Positions 9,373 through 17,153 of a stretch of 64,000 nucleotides of DNA are shown here, piece after piece. The stretch is from assembly GCF_040371755.1 (NCBI RefSeq), contig NZ_BAABWE010000001.1, positions 248,001 through 312,000 of the forward strand. The letters run 5' to 3'. Every line of letters begins with the position of its first letter. Position 1 is the stretch's first letter. The DNA is from Bermanella sp040371755. GTDB taxonomy: Bacteria; Pseudomonadota; Gammaproteobacteria; Pseudomonadales; Oceanobacteraceae. A program made the position numbers and the translations under genes. Below the pieces are notes generated by a model, which was not told the origin of the DNA, made no database searches, and was given only the letters and a program-made list of their open reading frames with translations.

Positions 9373-9400
9373 ATATTACTCTTTTCAGAATTTGTGTCAA
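9373..9400 (-). promoter_or_regulatory. sigma-70 promoter of tRNA-Ser(UGA)
   Basis: Minus strand: TTGACA, 16 bp, TAATAT, then a GC-rich discriminator (GCGTCTCGC). The predicted start lies only about 10 nt before the mature tRNA 5' end. This short leader is useful for comparison with the long leader of tRNA-Ser(GGA). Confidence 0.8.
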
Positions 9401-9484
9401 CCAATTCTCTAAAAAAATCTTACATTTTAGTAACTTAGCAAGAAACCATATGAAATATAGGCCTTTAAATAGATACAAGAATGC

Positions 9485-9512
9485 TTGAATTTCCTCGCAA
9501 CAACTCTATTAT
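9485..9512 (+). promoter_or_regulatory. candidate promoter of yccA
   Basis: TTGAAT and TATTAT separated by 16 bp, about 42 bp before the yccA ATG. A GGAG ribosome-binding site follows at about 9541. Confidence 0.5.
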
Positions 9513-9553
9513 CTGCCTTAGATAGTTAACATAATAAACTGGAGCAACAAAAA

Positions 9554-10234
9554 ATGGATCAGCAAACTCTTGCCCATCAGCAAGTCGATACATCCGGTGC
9601 CCTAAAGGTACTGCGTAACACTTATATGCTACTTGGTATGACACTGGCCTTTAGTGCTGTAACTGCTGGCATTTCAATGAGCCTGAATCTTGGCCACGGC
9701 GCAGCGTTAATCATGTCCCTAGCTGCCCTTGCTATTGTTTGGCTTGTATTACCAAAAGTTGCCAATTCTGCAGCCGGCCTTCCAGTTGTATTTTTATTTA
9801 CAGGCTTACTTGGTGCCTCACTTGGCCCAATTCTTAATCGCTACCTTGCCATGCAAGGCGGCACTGAGATTGTCATGCAAGCACTTGGTGGTACCGCCAT
9901 CATTTTCTTTGCGCTGTCTGCTTACGTAAACACCACTAAGAAAGACTTCACGTTTATGCGTGGCTTCCTAATTACTGGCCTTATCCTAGTAATCGTTGGT
10001 GCAATCGGTGCCATGATTGCCTCTTGGGCGTTTGGCGTTGATGTTTCTGGATTCTCACTAGCTATCTCTGGTGCTGTAGTCTTATTAATGTCTGGCTTTA
10101 TCCTATACGATACAAGCAGCATCCTACGTGGTGAGCAAACCAACTACATTATGGCAACCGTTGGTCTATACCTTAATATTTACAACCTATTCACTAGCCT
10201 ACTTCACATTCTAGGCGCAACAAGCGACGATTAA
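9554..10234 (+). CDS. yccA: Bax inhibitor-1/YccA family inner-membrane protein
   Basis: The protein has 226 residues, about seven hydrophobic segments and a short polar N-terminus (MDQQTLAHQQVD). The last segments contain LYDTSSIL and YIMATVGLYLNIYNLF, conserved in the BI-1/YccA family. E. coli YccA binds FtsH and slows its proteolysis of membrane substrates such as SecY. It precedes tusDCBE here, as in Pseudomonas, but a strong terminator separates them. Confidence 0.9.
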   Translation: MDQQTLAHQQVDTSGALKVLRNTYMLLGMTLAFSAVTAGISMSLNLGHGAALIMSLAALAIVWLVLPKVANSAAGLPVVFLFTGLLGASLGPILNRYLAMQGGTEIVMQALGGTAIIFFALSAYVNTTKKDFTFMRGFLITGLILVIVGAIGAMIASWAFGVDVSGFSLAISGAVVLLMSGFILYDTSSILRGEQTNYIMATVGLYLNIYNLFTSLLHILGATSDD

Positions 10235-10254
10235 TCTTAATCTCGGTTTAAATC

Positions 10255-10278
10255 AAGGAGGGGCAACCCTCCTTTTTT
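10255..10278 (+). terminator. Rho-independent terminator after yccA
   Basis: Perfect 8-bp stem AAGGAGGG / CCCTCCTT with a GCAA tetraloop followed by TTTT. It ends only 11 bases before the tusD start, so it may also act as an attenuator of the tus operon. Confidence 0.85.
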
Positions 10279-10289
10279 AATGAAAAAAT

Positions 10290-10679
10290 ATGAAATTTTC
10301 TTTACTAGTACTAGCCAATCCTTACTCATCTCAAGGCAGCTTAAGCGCGTTAAAATTTGCAAAGGCCGCTATCAATCAAGGGCATGAGATTTATCGTGTG
10401 TTTTTTTATCACGATGGTGTTCACAGTGGCTCAAACTTACAATCGCCAGCACAAGACGAATTAAACATACAAGCAAATTGGTCAGCATTCTCTAAAACAC
10501 ACAACACTGATTTAGTCATCTGTATTGCCGCCGCTTTAAAGCGTGGTGTGTTAAATCAAGAAGAAGCCCAGCGCTACGAGAAAAACCAATTTAATTTGGA
10601 TGATGCATTTGAACTTTCCGGACTCGGTCAATTACTCGACGCCCAGATACACTCTGACAGAGTGGTAACATTTAAATAA
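10290..10679 (+). CDS. tusD: sulfurtransferase complex subunit TusD
   Basis: First subunit of the TusBCD heterohexamer that takes persulfide sulfur from TusA and hands it to TusE for 2-thiouridine formation at tRNA position 34. The catalytic Cys lies in LVICIAAALKRGV, near residue 78. The 129-residue length matches the DsrE/TusD family. No clear Shine-Dalgarno precedes the ATG; the only AGGAGG lies in the upstream terminator stem, too far away. It overlaps tusC by one base (TAATG). Confidence 0.93.
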   Translation: MKFSLLVLANPYSSQGSLSALKFAKAAINQGHEIYRVFFYHDGVHSGSNLQSPAQDELNIQANWSAFSKTHNTDLVICIAAALKRGVLNQEEAQRYEKNQFNLDDAFELSGLGQLLDAQIHSDRVVTFK

Positions 10680-11053
10680 TGGACACATCTACCCACATTC
10701 ATGACATTTTAATCATTCAACGCCACGCACCCTATGGCTCAAGTTTGGCCAGAGAAGGTATAGACTTTGCCCTAACCAGTGCCGCATATGAACAAAACAT
10801 CAGTATTCTGTTTAGTGGTGACGGTGTATTTCAATTATTGGAAAACCAAAACAGCAAAAATATACACTTAAAGAATCACAAAGGCGCATTAGAGGTTCTC
10901 CCCCTATACGATATTGAACAACTATATGCAGTTAAAGAAGACATGGAAGCACGCAATATAAATGCAGGCGATATCCTTAGCATTGCAAGCATCATCACCC
11001 GTAAAGAAAGCAAGCAGCTCATTCACCGCCATGAAAAAATTCTGGGGTTTTAA
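10679..11053 (+). CDS. tusC: sulfurtransferase complex subunit TusC
   Basis: The protein has 124 residues and a DsrF/TusC fold: ILIIQRHAPYGSSLAREGIDFALTSA, then FSGDGVFQLL. TusC is the non-catalytic partner in the TusBCD hexamer. It starts on the last base of tusD and abuts tusB directly, so translation is coupled. Confidence 0.92.
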   Translation: MDTSTHIHDILIIQRHAPYGSSLAREGIDFALTSAAYEQNISILFSGDGVFQLLENQNSKNIHLKNHKGALEVLPLYDIEQLYAVKEDMEARNINAGDILSIASIITRKESKQLIHRHEKILGF

Positions 11054-11332
11054 ATGATTTTACACCTCATTCAAAAAAGCCCTTTTGAGAGTGACGTATT
11101 TACTCAATGCACAAACGCAGCCATTGATGGCGACAAAGTCTTACTCATGCAAGACGGTGTTTATGGCATCCAGCATAATGATATTTTAAACAGTGGATTT
11201 GATATTTATGCCCTGACAGATGATATACAAGCCCGCGGACTGAATATATCCTCGTCTAACATCACACCCATAAATTATGAAGAGTTCGTCTCCCTTTGCA
11301 GTAAAACCAATAGCTGCATTAGCTGGTATTAA
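11054..11332 (+). CDS. tusB: sulfurtransferase complex subunit TusB
   Basis: The protein has 92 residues of the DsrH/TusB family: LHLIQKSPFESD at the start, KVLLMQDGVY in the middle and a short C-terminus. It is the third subunit of the TusBCD relay. The ATG follows the tusC stop with no gap. Confidence 0.9.
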   Translation: MILHLIQKSPFESDVFTQCTNAAIDGDKVLLMQDGVYGIQHNDILNSGFDIYALTDDIQARGLNISSSNITPINYEEFVSLCSKTNSCISWY

Positions 11333-11334
11333 TT

Positions 11335-11649
11335 ATGGATGCATCACTGTTTGACAAAGACGGCTTTCTAAAAGACCTAAACATATGGTCTGAGTCTCTT
11401 GCCCATGAAATAGCCCAAAGTGAAGGTATCCAACTTTCAAATGAACACTTAGAAATCATCCATACTCTAAGGGCTTTTTATCAAGCGCACGAAGTAGCTC
11501 CTGCCAACCGCCCTTTTGTTAAACTAATAAAAACCGAATACGGCCCTGAAAAAGGCAACAGCATCTATTTGATGACTTTATTCCCAGAGAGCCCAGCTAA
11601 AATTGCCGCTAAAATTGCCGGACTCCCGAAACCTGCGAACTGCTTATAA
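11335..11649 (+). CDS. tusE: TusE/DsrC-family sulfurtransferase
   Basis: The protein has 104 residues. The C-terminal swinging arm GLPKPANC with penultimate Cys is the DsrC/TusE signature; this Cys accepts sulfur from TusD and delivers it to MnmA. The second, upstream Cys of dissimilatory DsrC proteins is absent, which favours the TusE role. It starts 3 bp after tusB and overlaps the next gene by one base. Confidence 0.93.
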   Translation: MDASLFDKDGFLKDLNIWSESLAHEIAQSEGIQLSNEHLEIIHTLRAFYQAHEVAPANRPFVKLIKTEYGPEKGNSIYLMTLFPESPAKIAAKIAGLPKPANCL

Positions 11650-12644
11650 TGACCAATATTGAACACCCTTTTGCACAATATGTACGCATCCTAGGTAAGG
11701 GCCGTAAAGGCTCACGCTCACTTACTTATGATGAAGCGCTTGCCGCTATGAGCATGATCCTCAACGGTGAATCTGAAGATGTGCAACTAGGCGCATTCAT
11801 GATGCTATTACGCGTCAAAGAAGAAAACCACGAAGAACTCGCTGGCTTCACTCAAGCCACTAAAAACCATATTCAAAGTAGCATTCCAAGCCATATTAAA
11901 GCCGATTTAGATTGGTCTAGCTACGCAGGTAAACGCAGGCAATTACCATGGTACTTACTTTCATGCCTTGCACTTGCCGACAATGGCATAAAGATTTTCA
12001 TGCATGGTGCAGATGGCCATACCGCAGGCCGCATATACAGCCAAGCTGTACTTGAGTTTCTTGGTGTAAAAGCAGCAACAAACTGGAACCAAGTAGAAAG
12101 TGACCTCAATGGATCAAACTTCAGCTTCATGTCCATGAAACATCTATGCCCTGAACTGCAGAGCATTATCGACTTACGAAATACATTTGGCCTGCGCTCA
12201 CCTGTACACAGTTTTTCAAGACTACTTAATCCTTTAAACTGCGCATATGTAAGCCAAGGGGTATTCCACCCTGGTTACGGCCCATCCCACCAACAAAGTG
12301 CGCAACTACTGAATTATAAGCGCCTTTCAATTCTAAAAGGTGAAGGTGGAGAGTGTGAAATGAACCCTGACAGCATTGTAAAAATGCATCACTGTTTTGA
12401 TGGCGAACTAATTGAAGAAGAATGGCCAGCCATTTTCCCACGCCGGCATGTGAAGCCAGAGACATTAGATCTGTCTGAACTTAAAACAACTTGGAAAACA
12501 CAAAACAACGAATACGGCATTGGTGCAATTTTAGGCACACTGTCTTATACCGCAAGACTCATGGGGAAAGGGATAACTCAGGAAGAATGCATGAACCAAG
12601 CAAAAATTTGGTGGGAAGGCAGAAACAAAACGCGATTCAGTTAA
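11649..12644 (+). CDS. TrpD2/YbiB-type glycosyltransferase-family protein
   Basis: The protein has 331 residues related to anthranilate phosphoribosyltransferase: an N-terminal helical domain (YDEALAAMSMILNGESEDVQLGAFMMLLRVK) and a phosphoribosyl-binding-like core. The usual GTGGD PRPP loop of true TrpD is not evident. This matches the YbiB/TrpD2 group, whose characterised member binds nucleic acid rather than making tryptophan. It overlaps tusE by one base (TAATG). Its link with tRNA thiolation is positional only. Confidence 0.75.
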   Translation: MTNIEHPFAQYVRILGKGRKGSRSLTYDEALAAMSMILNGESEDVQLGAFMMLLRVKEENHEELAGFTQATKNHIQSSIPSHIKADLDWSSYAGKRRQLPWYLLSCLALADNGIKIFMHGADGHTAGRIYSQAVLEFLGVKAATNWNQVESDLNGSNFSFMSMKHLCPELQSIIDLRNTFGLRSPVHSFSRLLNPLNCAYVSQGVFHPGYGPSHQQSAQLLNYKRLSILKGEGGECEMNPDSIVKMHHCFDGELIEEEWPAIFPRRHVKPETLDLSELKTTWKTQNNEYGIGAILGTLSYTARLMGKGITQEECMNQAKIWWEGRNKTRFS

Positions 12645-12650
12645 TCCATA

Positions 12651-12677
12651 AAAAAGCCGCTTAATCAGCGGCTTGTT
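12651..12677 (-). terminator. terminator after the LexA-boxed micro-ORF
   Basis: Stem AAGCCGC / GCGGCTT with a 7-nt loop at 12654-12674. On the minus strand it is followed by TTTTTT. The micro-ORF stop codon lies in its loop. It also lies just past the convergent TrpD2 gene. Confidence 0.75.
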
Positions 12678-12819
12678 CTAATAACTCTAACAGCCGTCTC
12701 GCTAAAGCTTCAAATGCAGCGGCCTCATCATTATCTTTGCTGGCGCTTAAACTAAACAACATACGTTCAATTTCATCGCGACTCATATACTGGATAGTCA
12801 CAGGGTTTAATAAAGACAT
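12661..12819 (-). CDS. 52-residue putative SOS-controlled small protein
   Basis: This frame runs from ATG at 12819 to TAA in the terminator loop. The product is an acidic, helix-forming small protein: residues 13-27 (SRDEIERMLFSLSAS) and 31-50 (DEAAAFEALARRLLELLEQA) look amphipathic, suggesting a two-helix or coiled-coil peptide. No membrane segment or known family was recognised. It has its own promoter (TTGCAA-16-TAAAGT), a perfect LexA-type palindrome over the expected start site, and a terminator at its end, so it looks like an independent transcription unit. The Shine-Dalgarno is poor, which lowers confidence that it is translated. Confidence 0.5.
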   Translation of the reverse strand: MSLLNPVTIQYMSRDEIERMLFSLSASKDNDEAAAFEALARRLLELLEQAAD

Positions 12820-12837
12820 ACACCAACCAACTTAACA

Positions 12838-12853
12838 CTGTATTTAAATACAG
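12838..12853 (-). promoter_or_regulatory. LexA (SOS) box
   Basis: CTGTATTTAAATACAG is a perfect palindrome that fits CTGT-N8-ACAG with an AT-only core, the gammaproteobacterial LexA consensus. The palindrome extends by one base on each side to 18 bp. It starts 1 bp downstream of the -10 element of the micro-ORF promoter and 18 bp before its ATG, a position suited to repression. Confidence 0.75.
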
Positions 12854-12854
12854 T

Positions 12855-12882
12855 ACTTTACCGTATTTATTCTATTTTGCAA
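12855..12882 (-). promoter_or_regulatory. promoter of the micro-ORF
   Basis: Minus strand TTGCAA, 16 bp, TAAAGT, directly before the LexA box. The -35 overlaps the end of the tusA-like gene region. Confidence 0.5.
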
Positions 12883-13113
12883 TTAAGGCTTTTTAATAAA
12901 GAACTCTAAAGCGCCATTTACTTCTTGCTGCAAAATCAACTCATAACCCAAAAAGCTGCAAAACTTAGCAATATCCCGTTTTGTAGATGGATCAGTGGCT
13001 AACACTTTTAATACGTCGCCAGCCTGCATTTCTTTCACTTTTACATGAAGCATCATAACTGGCTCAGGGCACATTAATCCCTTCGCATCCAACTCATGAG
13101 AAAAATCAGTCAT
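12883..13113 (-). CDS. tusA: sulfurtransferase TusA
   Basis: The protein has 76 residues. The catalytic Cys lies in the CPEPVMM motif (near residue 15) and the sequence LDAKGLMCPEPVMM is close to E. coli TusA. TusA accepts persulfide from IscS and passes it to TusBCD for s2U34 synthesis. It lies only 1.2 kb from tusDCBE, on the opposite strand, so the relay genes are nearly contiguous. Its start overlaps the upstream Cys-rich gene by 8 bp. Confidence 0.9.
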   Translation of the reverse strand: MTDFSHELDAKGLMCPEPVMMLHVKVKEMQAGDVLKVLATDPSTKRDIAKFCSFLGYELILQQEVNGALEFFIKKP

Positions 13114-13567
13114 TATTCGCCTTATTCTTACAACTTGGACAAATTTGCGCTTCAGCTGAAGCCAACCAGTGAGACTTTATCATACCTACTAAAGCATCAG
13201 CTTGTGTATCCAAGCCGAAATCAATGAACTCCAATTGCGTCACCTCAGAGCAACAATCACAGGTAATATTCGCAACCTTTATATCAAACTGAGACTGACT
13301 AGGCCCCTCACATAAAGCACTCCAGCCATCAATAGGAGTAATCAATGCGTTCACTTCTAACACCTTAACCCTCATGCTCATTTGCTGAGCACCTTTTAAC
13401 GGCAACTCCAAATAACTTTTCAACTGAGGCTTCTGGCCTTTGGCTTTTATTTCAAATTCACCGGGAATTTGACTTGTCACACCCAACAATGGCAGTAAAG
13501 ACTCATCTTGATTAAGCCTTACCTTACCCGCAGGGGTTTTTGTGTATATAAAATAATCAATCATCAT
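13106..13567 (-). CDS. uncharacterised protein with a Cys-rich metal-binding C-terminus
   Basis: The protein has 153 residues and no signal peptide. The C-terminal half has C-D-C-C at about 102-105 and C-P-S-C at about 143-146, a likely zinc ribbon or Fe-S site. The N-terminal two thirds look beta-rich. I do not recognise a family. It starts with tandem ATGs next to proS, divergently, and overlaps tusA by 8 bp, so co-expression with the sulfur-transfer protein is likely. A role in sulfur or metal handling is only a guess from that coupling. Confidence 0.6.
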   Translation of the reverse strand: MMIDYFIYTKTPAGKVRLNQDESLLPLLGVTSQIPGEFEIKAKGQKPQLKSYLELPLKGAQQMSMRVKVLEVNALITPIDGWSALCEGPSQSQFDIKVANITCDCCSEVTQLEFIDFGLDTQADALVGMIKSHWLASAEAQICPSCKNKANND

Positions 13568-13683
13568 GAAAGAATTGTGTCGAAGGGCCGTGCAGCATAC
13601 AATTTGCGATTATTTTGTAAAGTGGCAATCTTGAGTTTATTTTTCACAAGGCTGTCACACCTATCATCACATATGGATCCACA

Positions 13684-15438
13684 ATGCGCGCTAGTCAGTA
13701 CCTTATCTCTACCCTTAAAGAATCACCATCTGATGCTGTTGTAATTAGCCATCAACTTATGCTGCGTGCAGGCATGATTCGTAAGCTGGCATCTGGTCTT
13801 TATACATGGCTTCCCATTGGCCTTAAAACCCTGCGTAAAGTTGAGGCTGTTGTTCGAGAAGAAATGAATGCCGCAGGTGCACAAGAGCTACTAATGCCTG
13901 CCGTTCAACCGGCCGAACTTTGGGAAGAAACTGGTCGCTGGTTCCAATATGGCGGAGAATTACTCAGAATCAAAGACCGTCACAACCGTGATTTTTGTAT
14001 TGGTCCTACCCACGAAGAGGTTATCACAGATCTAGCCCGTAACGAGCTAAGCAGCTACCGCCAACTACCAATGAACTTCTATCAAGTTCAAACCAAGTTT
14101 CGTGATGAAACGCGCCCTCGTTTTGGGGTCATGCGTGCTCGTGAGTTTTTAATGAAAGACGCTTATTCTTTCCATATAAATACTGAGTCTCTAAACGACA
14201 CCTACGAACGCATGCATCAAGCGTATTGCAATGTATTTACCCGCCTAGGTTTAGATTTCCGCCCAGTAGCGGCTGATACAGGCTCAATTGGTGGCGCCCT
14301 TTCCCATGAATTTCATGTATTAGCCCAATCTGGCGAAGATGATATCGCTTTTAGCAATGAATCAAGTTATGCCGCCAACGTTGAGCTTGCTGAGGCACTA
14401 GCCCCTAACATTGAGCGCCCGTCACCTAGCGCATCACTTGAAACAGTGGAGACGCCAAATCAGCACAGCATTGAAGAAGTAAGTGCATTCTTAAACATCC
14501 CGTCTAATTCGATAATTAAGACACTTATTGTAGAAGGAGACATTTCCGATGAAGACAAAGCGGCAGGTAAAAAACCTGAATTAGTAGCGTTAGTGGTTCG
14601 CGGCGACCATGAACTTAACGATTTAAAAGCTGAAAAGTTGGCGGGAGTCGCTTCACCATTAGAATTTGCAAAAGAAGAAGATATCATTGAGCAACTTGGT
14701 TGCAAACCGGGTTCTATCGGCCCGTGCAACCTAAATATTGAGGTCATTGTCGATCGTAGCGCAGCCGTATTAGCTGACTTTGTTTGTGGTGCAAATCAAG
14801 ACGGCAAACATCTTAGCGGCACTAACTGGGAGCGTGACGCTCAAATCTCACGTGTTGCAGATATTCGTAATGTTATTCAAGGGGACCCTAGCCCAGACGG
14901 CAAAGGGACAATTGAAATTAAGCGCGGCATTGAAGTGGGCCACATCTTTCAATTAGGCAACAAATACAGTAAAGCGTTAAATGCGACCGTACTAGATGAA
15001 AATGGTAAAAGTGTGACCATGGAAATGGGCTGCTATGGCATTGGGGTATCGCGTGTTGTTGCTGCTGCCATTGAACAAAACCACGATGACCGTGGCATTA
15101 TCTGGCCAGAAGCCATTGCCCCTTTCCAAGTATCCATTGTGCAAATTGATGCAAACAAATCAGAAGATGTAATCAACCTATCCGAATCACTATATGAGCA
15201 ACTTACCGATTTAGGTATTGAAGTATTCTTAGATGATCGCGACAAAAAAACCAGCCCTGGTGTTAAATTTGCTGATGCAGAACTAATGGGTATTCCGCAT
15301 CGCTTTGTATACAGCTCCCGTGGATTGAAAAATGGAGTCATTGAATACAAGGCTCGCGCACAAGATAAAAACGAGGCAATCGAACTTAAACATGAAGATG
15401 CCCTTAATCACATTAAGTCGATTCTTGGTATTAAATAA
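13684..15438 (+). CDS. proS: prolyl-tRNA synthetase
   Basis: Class II aminoacyl-tRNA synthetase of the bacterial long type: motif 1 near PIGLKTLRKVEAVVREEM, motif 2 in FRDETRPRFGVMRAREFLMKD, motif 3 in CYGIGVSRVVAAAIEQ. The YbaK-like editing insertion lies between motifs 2 and 3 (about 230-390). The C-terminal anticodon domain has FLDDRDKKTSPGVKFADAEL. The length of 584 is slightly above the E. coli 572. The ATG at 13684 gives the standard MRASQYL start. The stop overlaps the next start (TAATG). Confidence 0.98.
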   Translation: MRASQYLISTLKESPSDAVVISHQLMLRAGMIRKLASGLYTWLPIGLKTLRKVEAVVREEMNAAGAQELLMPAVQPAELWEETGRWFQYGGELLRIKDRHNRDFCIGPTHEEVITDLARNELSSYRQLPMNFYQVQTKFRDETRPRFGVMRAREFLMKDAYSFHINTESLNDTYERMHQAYCNVFTRLGLDFRPVAADTGSIGGALSHEFHVLAQSGEDDIAFSNESSYAANVELAEALAPNIERPSPSASLETVETPNQHSIEEVSAFLNIPSNSIIKTLIVEGDISDEDKAAGKKPELVALVVRGDHELNDLKAEKLAGVASPLEFAKEEDIIEQLGCKPGSIGPCNLNIEVIVDRSAAVLADFVCGANQDGKHLSGTNWERDAQISRVADIRNVIQGDPSPDGKGTIEIKRGIEVGHIFQLGNKYSKALNATVLDENGKSVTMEMGCYGIGVSRVVAAAIEQNHDDRGIIWPEAIAPFQVSIVQIDANKSEDVINLSESLYEQLTDLGIEVFLDDRDKKTSPGVKFADAELMGIPHRFVYSSRGLKNGVIEYKARAQDKNEAIELKHEDALNHIKSILGIK

Positions 15439-16016
15439 TGCAGCGCCTTGTTTTAGCCTGCCTTTTTTCATTATTAAGCCACTTCGCACACAGCGAAGTG
15501 GATGCCGAGCTAAGACAACACCTAAAACAAGCCATCAATACTAGCACTAGTTTTAATGATCGATTTGATGCTGAAGTCTGGATGGTTGATATGTCGTCCA
15601 GACTAAAACGCTATATTAAGGATAAAAGCTTTCGTATTGAGTTTCTAAAGCACCTGCATCACAGCGCATCAAAACACAACCTGCCACCAGAGATGGTCTT
15701 AGCATTAATACAGATTGAAAGTGCATTTAAACCTTATGCTATTTCATCCGTTGGCGCTCAAGGCTACATGCAAATCATGCCCTTCTGGCGCAATGAAATT
15801 GGTCGACCTCATGACAACCTCATGTATTATAAAACTAATATTAACTATGGATGTGCCATTTTGGCCCACTACCTCAAAAAAGAAAAAGGCAACTGGACTC
15901 GCGCTTTAGCACGCTACAATGGGAGTCTAGGTAAAACTTGGTACCCAGAAAAAGTCATGAATGCTTGGCAAAAGCGCTGGTTTGTTAAAAACCTATCCAA
16001 AGCTCGCCATCAATAA
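15438..16016 (+). CDS. secreted lytic transglycosylase (SLT domain)
   Basis: The protein has 192 residues. A signal peptide (residues 1-19, cleaved near AHS-E) directs it to the periplasm. The SLT domain has catalytic Glu in IQIESAFKPYAIS, then GAQGYMQIMPFW and a late ALARYNGSLG, all typical of family 1 lytic transglycosylases that cleave peptidoglycan to anhydromuropeptides. The stretch between signal and domain is short. It is coupled to proS by a one-base overlap. Confidence 0.88.
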   Translation: MQRLVLACLFSLLSHFAHSEVDAELRQHLKQAINTSTSFNDRFDAEVWMVDMSSRLKRYIKDKSFRIEFLKHLHHSASKHNLPPEMVLALIQIESAFKPYAISSVGAQGYMQIMPFWRNEIGRPHDNLMYYKTNINYGCAILAHYLKKEKGNWTRALARYNGSLGKTWYPEKVMNAWQKRWFVKNLSKARHQ

Positions 16017-16041
16017 TTGCAATTAGCCATAGCTTCAACTA

Positions 16042-16067
16042 TTCCTTATATAAACCATATTAAGGAA
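16042..16067 (+). promoter_or_regulatory. inverted repeat covering the ribosome-binding site of the truncated haemoglobin gene
   Basis: TTCCTTA at 16042-16048 and TAAGGAA at 16061-16067 are perfect complements. The AAGGAAG of the right arm is the likely Shine-Dalgarno of the gene starting at 16078. It could hide the site in RNA or serve as an operator. It does not match NsrR or FNR consensus sites. Confidence 0.4.
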
Positions 16068-16077
16068 GAAAATTGGC

Positions 16078-16443
16078 ATGACCTCTCTTTATGAAAAAAT
16101 AGGCGGTGAAAAAGCAGTAGAAGCAGCCGTAGATATTTTTTATAGCAAAGTTATCAATGACCATGCCCTATCACACTTTTTCGACGGCATAAGCATTGAG
16201 CGTCAAAAAAGAATGCAAAAATCCTTTCTAACAGTTGCCTTTGGTGGGCCGAACAACTACTCAGGTCGGGGAATGCGTGCCGCACACGCACGTCCAGTAG
16301 CGCTTGGATTAAATGAATCGCACTTTAATAAAGTGGCCGAGCACTTACAAAAAACCCTTTTAGAGCTCAACGTCCCCTATGACCTCATACAAGAAGCCAT
16401 GAATATAGCGGCTTCCACCAAAGCGGATGTATTAAACCTATAA
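16078..16443 (+). CDS. truncated haemoglobin, group I
   Basis: The protein has 121 residues, a 2/2 globin. It shows the group I pattern: LYEKIGGE start, FY at the B helix (F21-Y22, Tyr B10), a Gly-Gly turn after the E helix (FGGPNNYSGR), the proximal His at H70 in RAAHAR, and HFNKVAEHL in the G helix. Such proteins bind O2 and NO and often act in NO dioxygenation. It has its own RBS within an inverted repeat. Confidence 0.9.
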   Translation: MTSLYEKIGGEKAVEAAVDIFYSKVINDHALSHFFDGISIERQKRMQKSFLTVAFGGPNNYSGRGMRAAHARPVALGLNESHFNKVAEHLQKTLLELNVPYDLIQEAMNIAASTKADVLNL

Positions 16444-16546
16444 AACTCAACTCGGCAAGTACATTTCGTTACTAAAGATTACTCAAGTTTTGCAGCATTG
16501 TGACGGTTTTTAGCTATGATTAAATTGTGCTTGCGGAGGATTCACA

Positions 16547-17149
16547 ATGCTAGAAAACTATAAAATCATAAAATTTAGTAAGCTTGATACCCAACCCAAT
16601 CCAATAATGCCAGACAGAGGCTATAAAGATCTTACTTTAGATGATTCAGCAATATCAGTTATGACAGATCATCGTTTAGAAAAAGCCCCCATTTGCAACA
16701 CCAAAACACCTCTAGATACAGCCACAAAATTAATGGCTCAAGAAAAAACCAATATGTTACTTGTAAGCAATGCCCATGATCAAATTGTGGGTCTCATTTC
16801 TTCTGCCGACATTTCAGGGGAAAAACCAATCAAGTACATTAAAGAAACAAAAAAGAAGCGGGATGATATAAAAGTGGGCCACCTAATGACCCCCATAGAA
16901 GTAATGCCTGTACTAGATATACAAGATGTACTTAATGCAAAAATTGGAGACATCTTGCACACCCTGAATGACATTGGTAGCGAATACATTTTAGTCACCA
17001 CTATAATTGACAATAAATACAGTATTCGCGGCATATTCAGTGCGCGTAAAATCGCACGCTCACTTAATATATTTTTCAGCCCAAGCCCTGCTGCCAAAAC
17101 TTTTGCCGATTACAGCAGAGCCTTACATGAAAGCCAGCACATTCATTAA
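16547..17149 (+). CDS. CBS-domain-pair protein
   Basis: The protein has 200 residues. A first CBS motif spans about 45-90 (KTPLDTATKLMAQEKTNMLLVSN ... IVGLISSADI). A second follows at 105-170 (VGHLMTPIEVMPVLDI ... YILVTT ... IRGIFSARKIAR). CBS pairs usually bind adenine nucleotides. There is no fused effector, so it is probably a stand-alone sensor or protein partner. GGAGG precedes the ATG at good spacing. It converges with the YihY gene. Confidence 0.8.
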   Translation: MLENYKIIKFSKLDTQPNPIMPDRGYKDLTLDDSAISVMTDHRLEKAPICNTKTPLDTATKLMAQEKTNMLLVSNAHDQIVGLISSADISGEKPIKYIKETKKKRDDIKVGHLMTPIEVMPVLDIQDVLNAKIGDILHTLNDIGSEYILVTTIIDNKYSIRGIFSARKIARSLNIFFSPSPAAKTFADYSRALHESQHIH

Positions 17150-17153
17150 ATTC

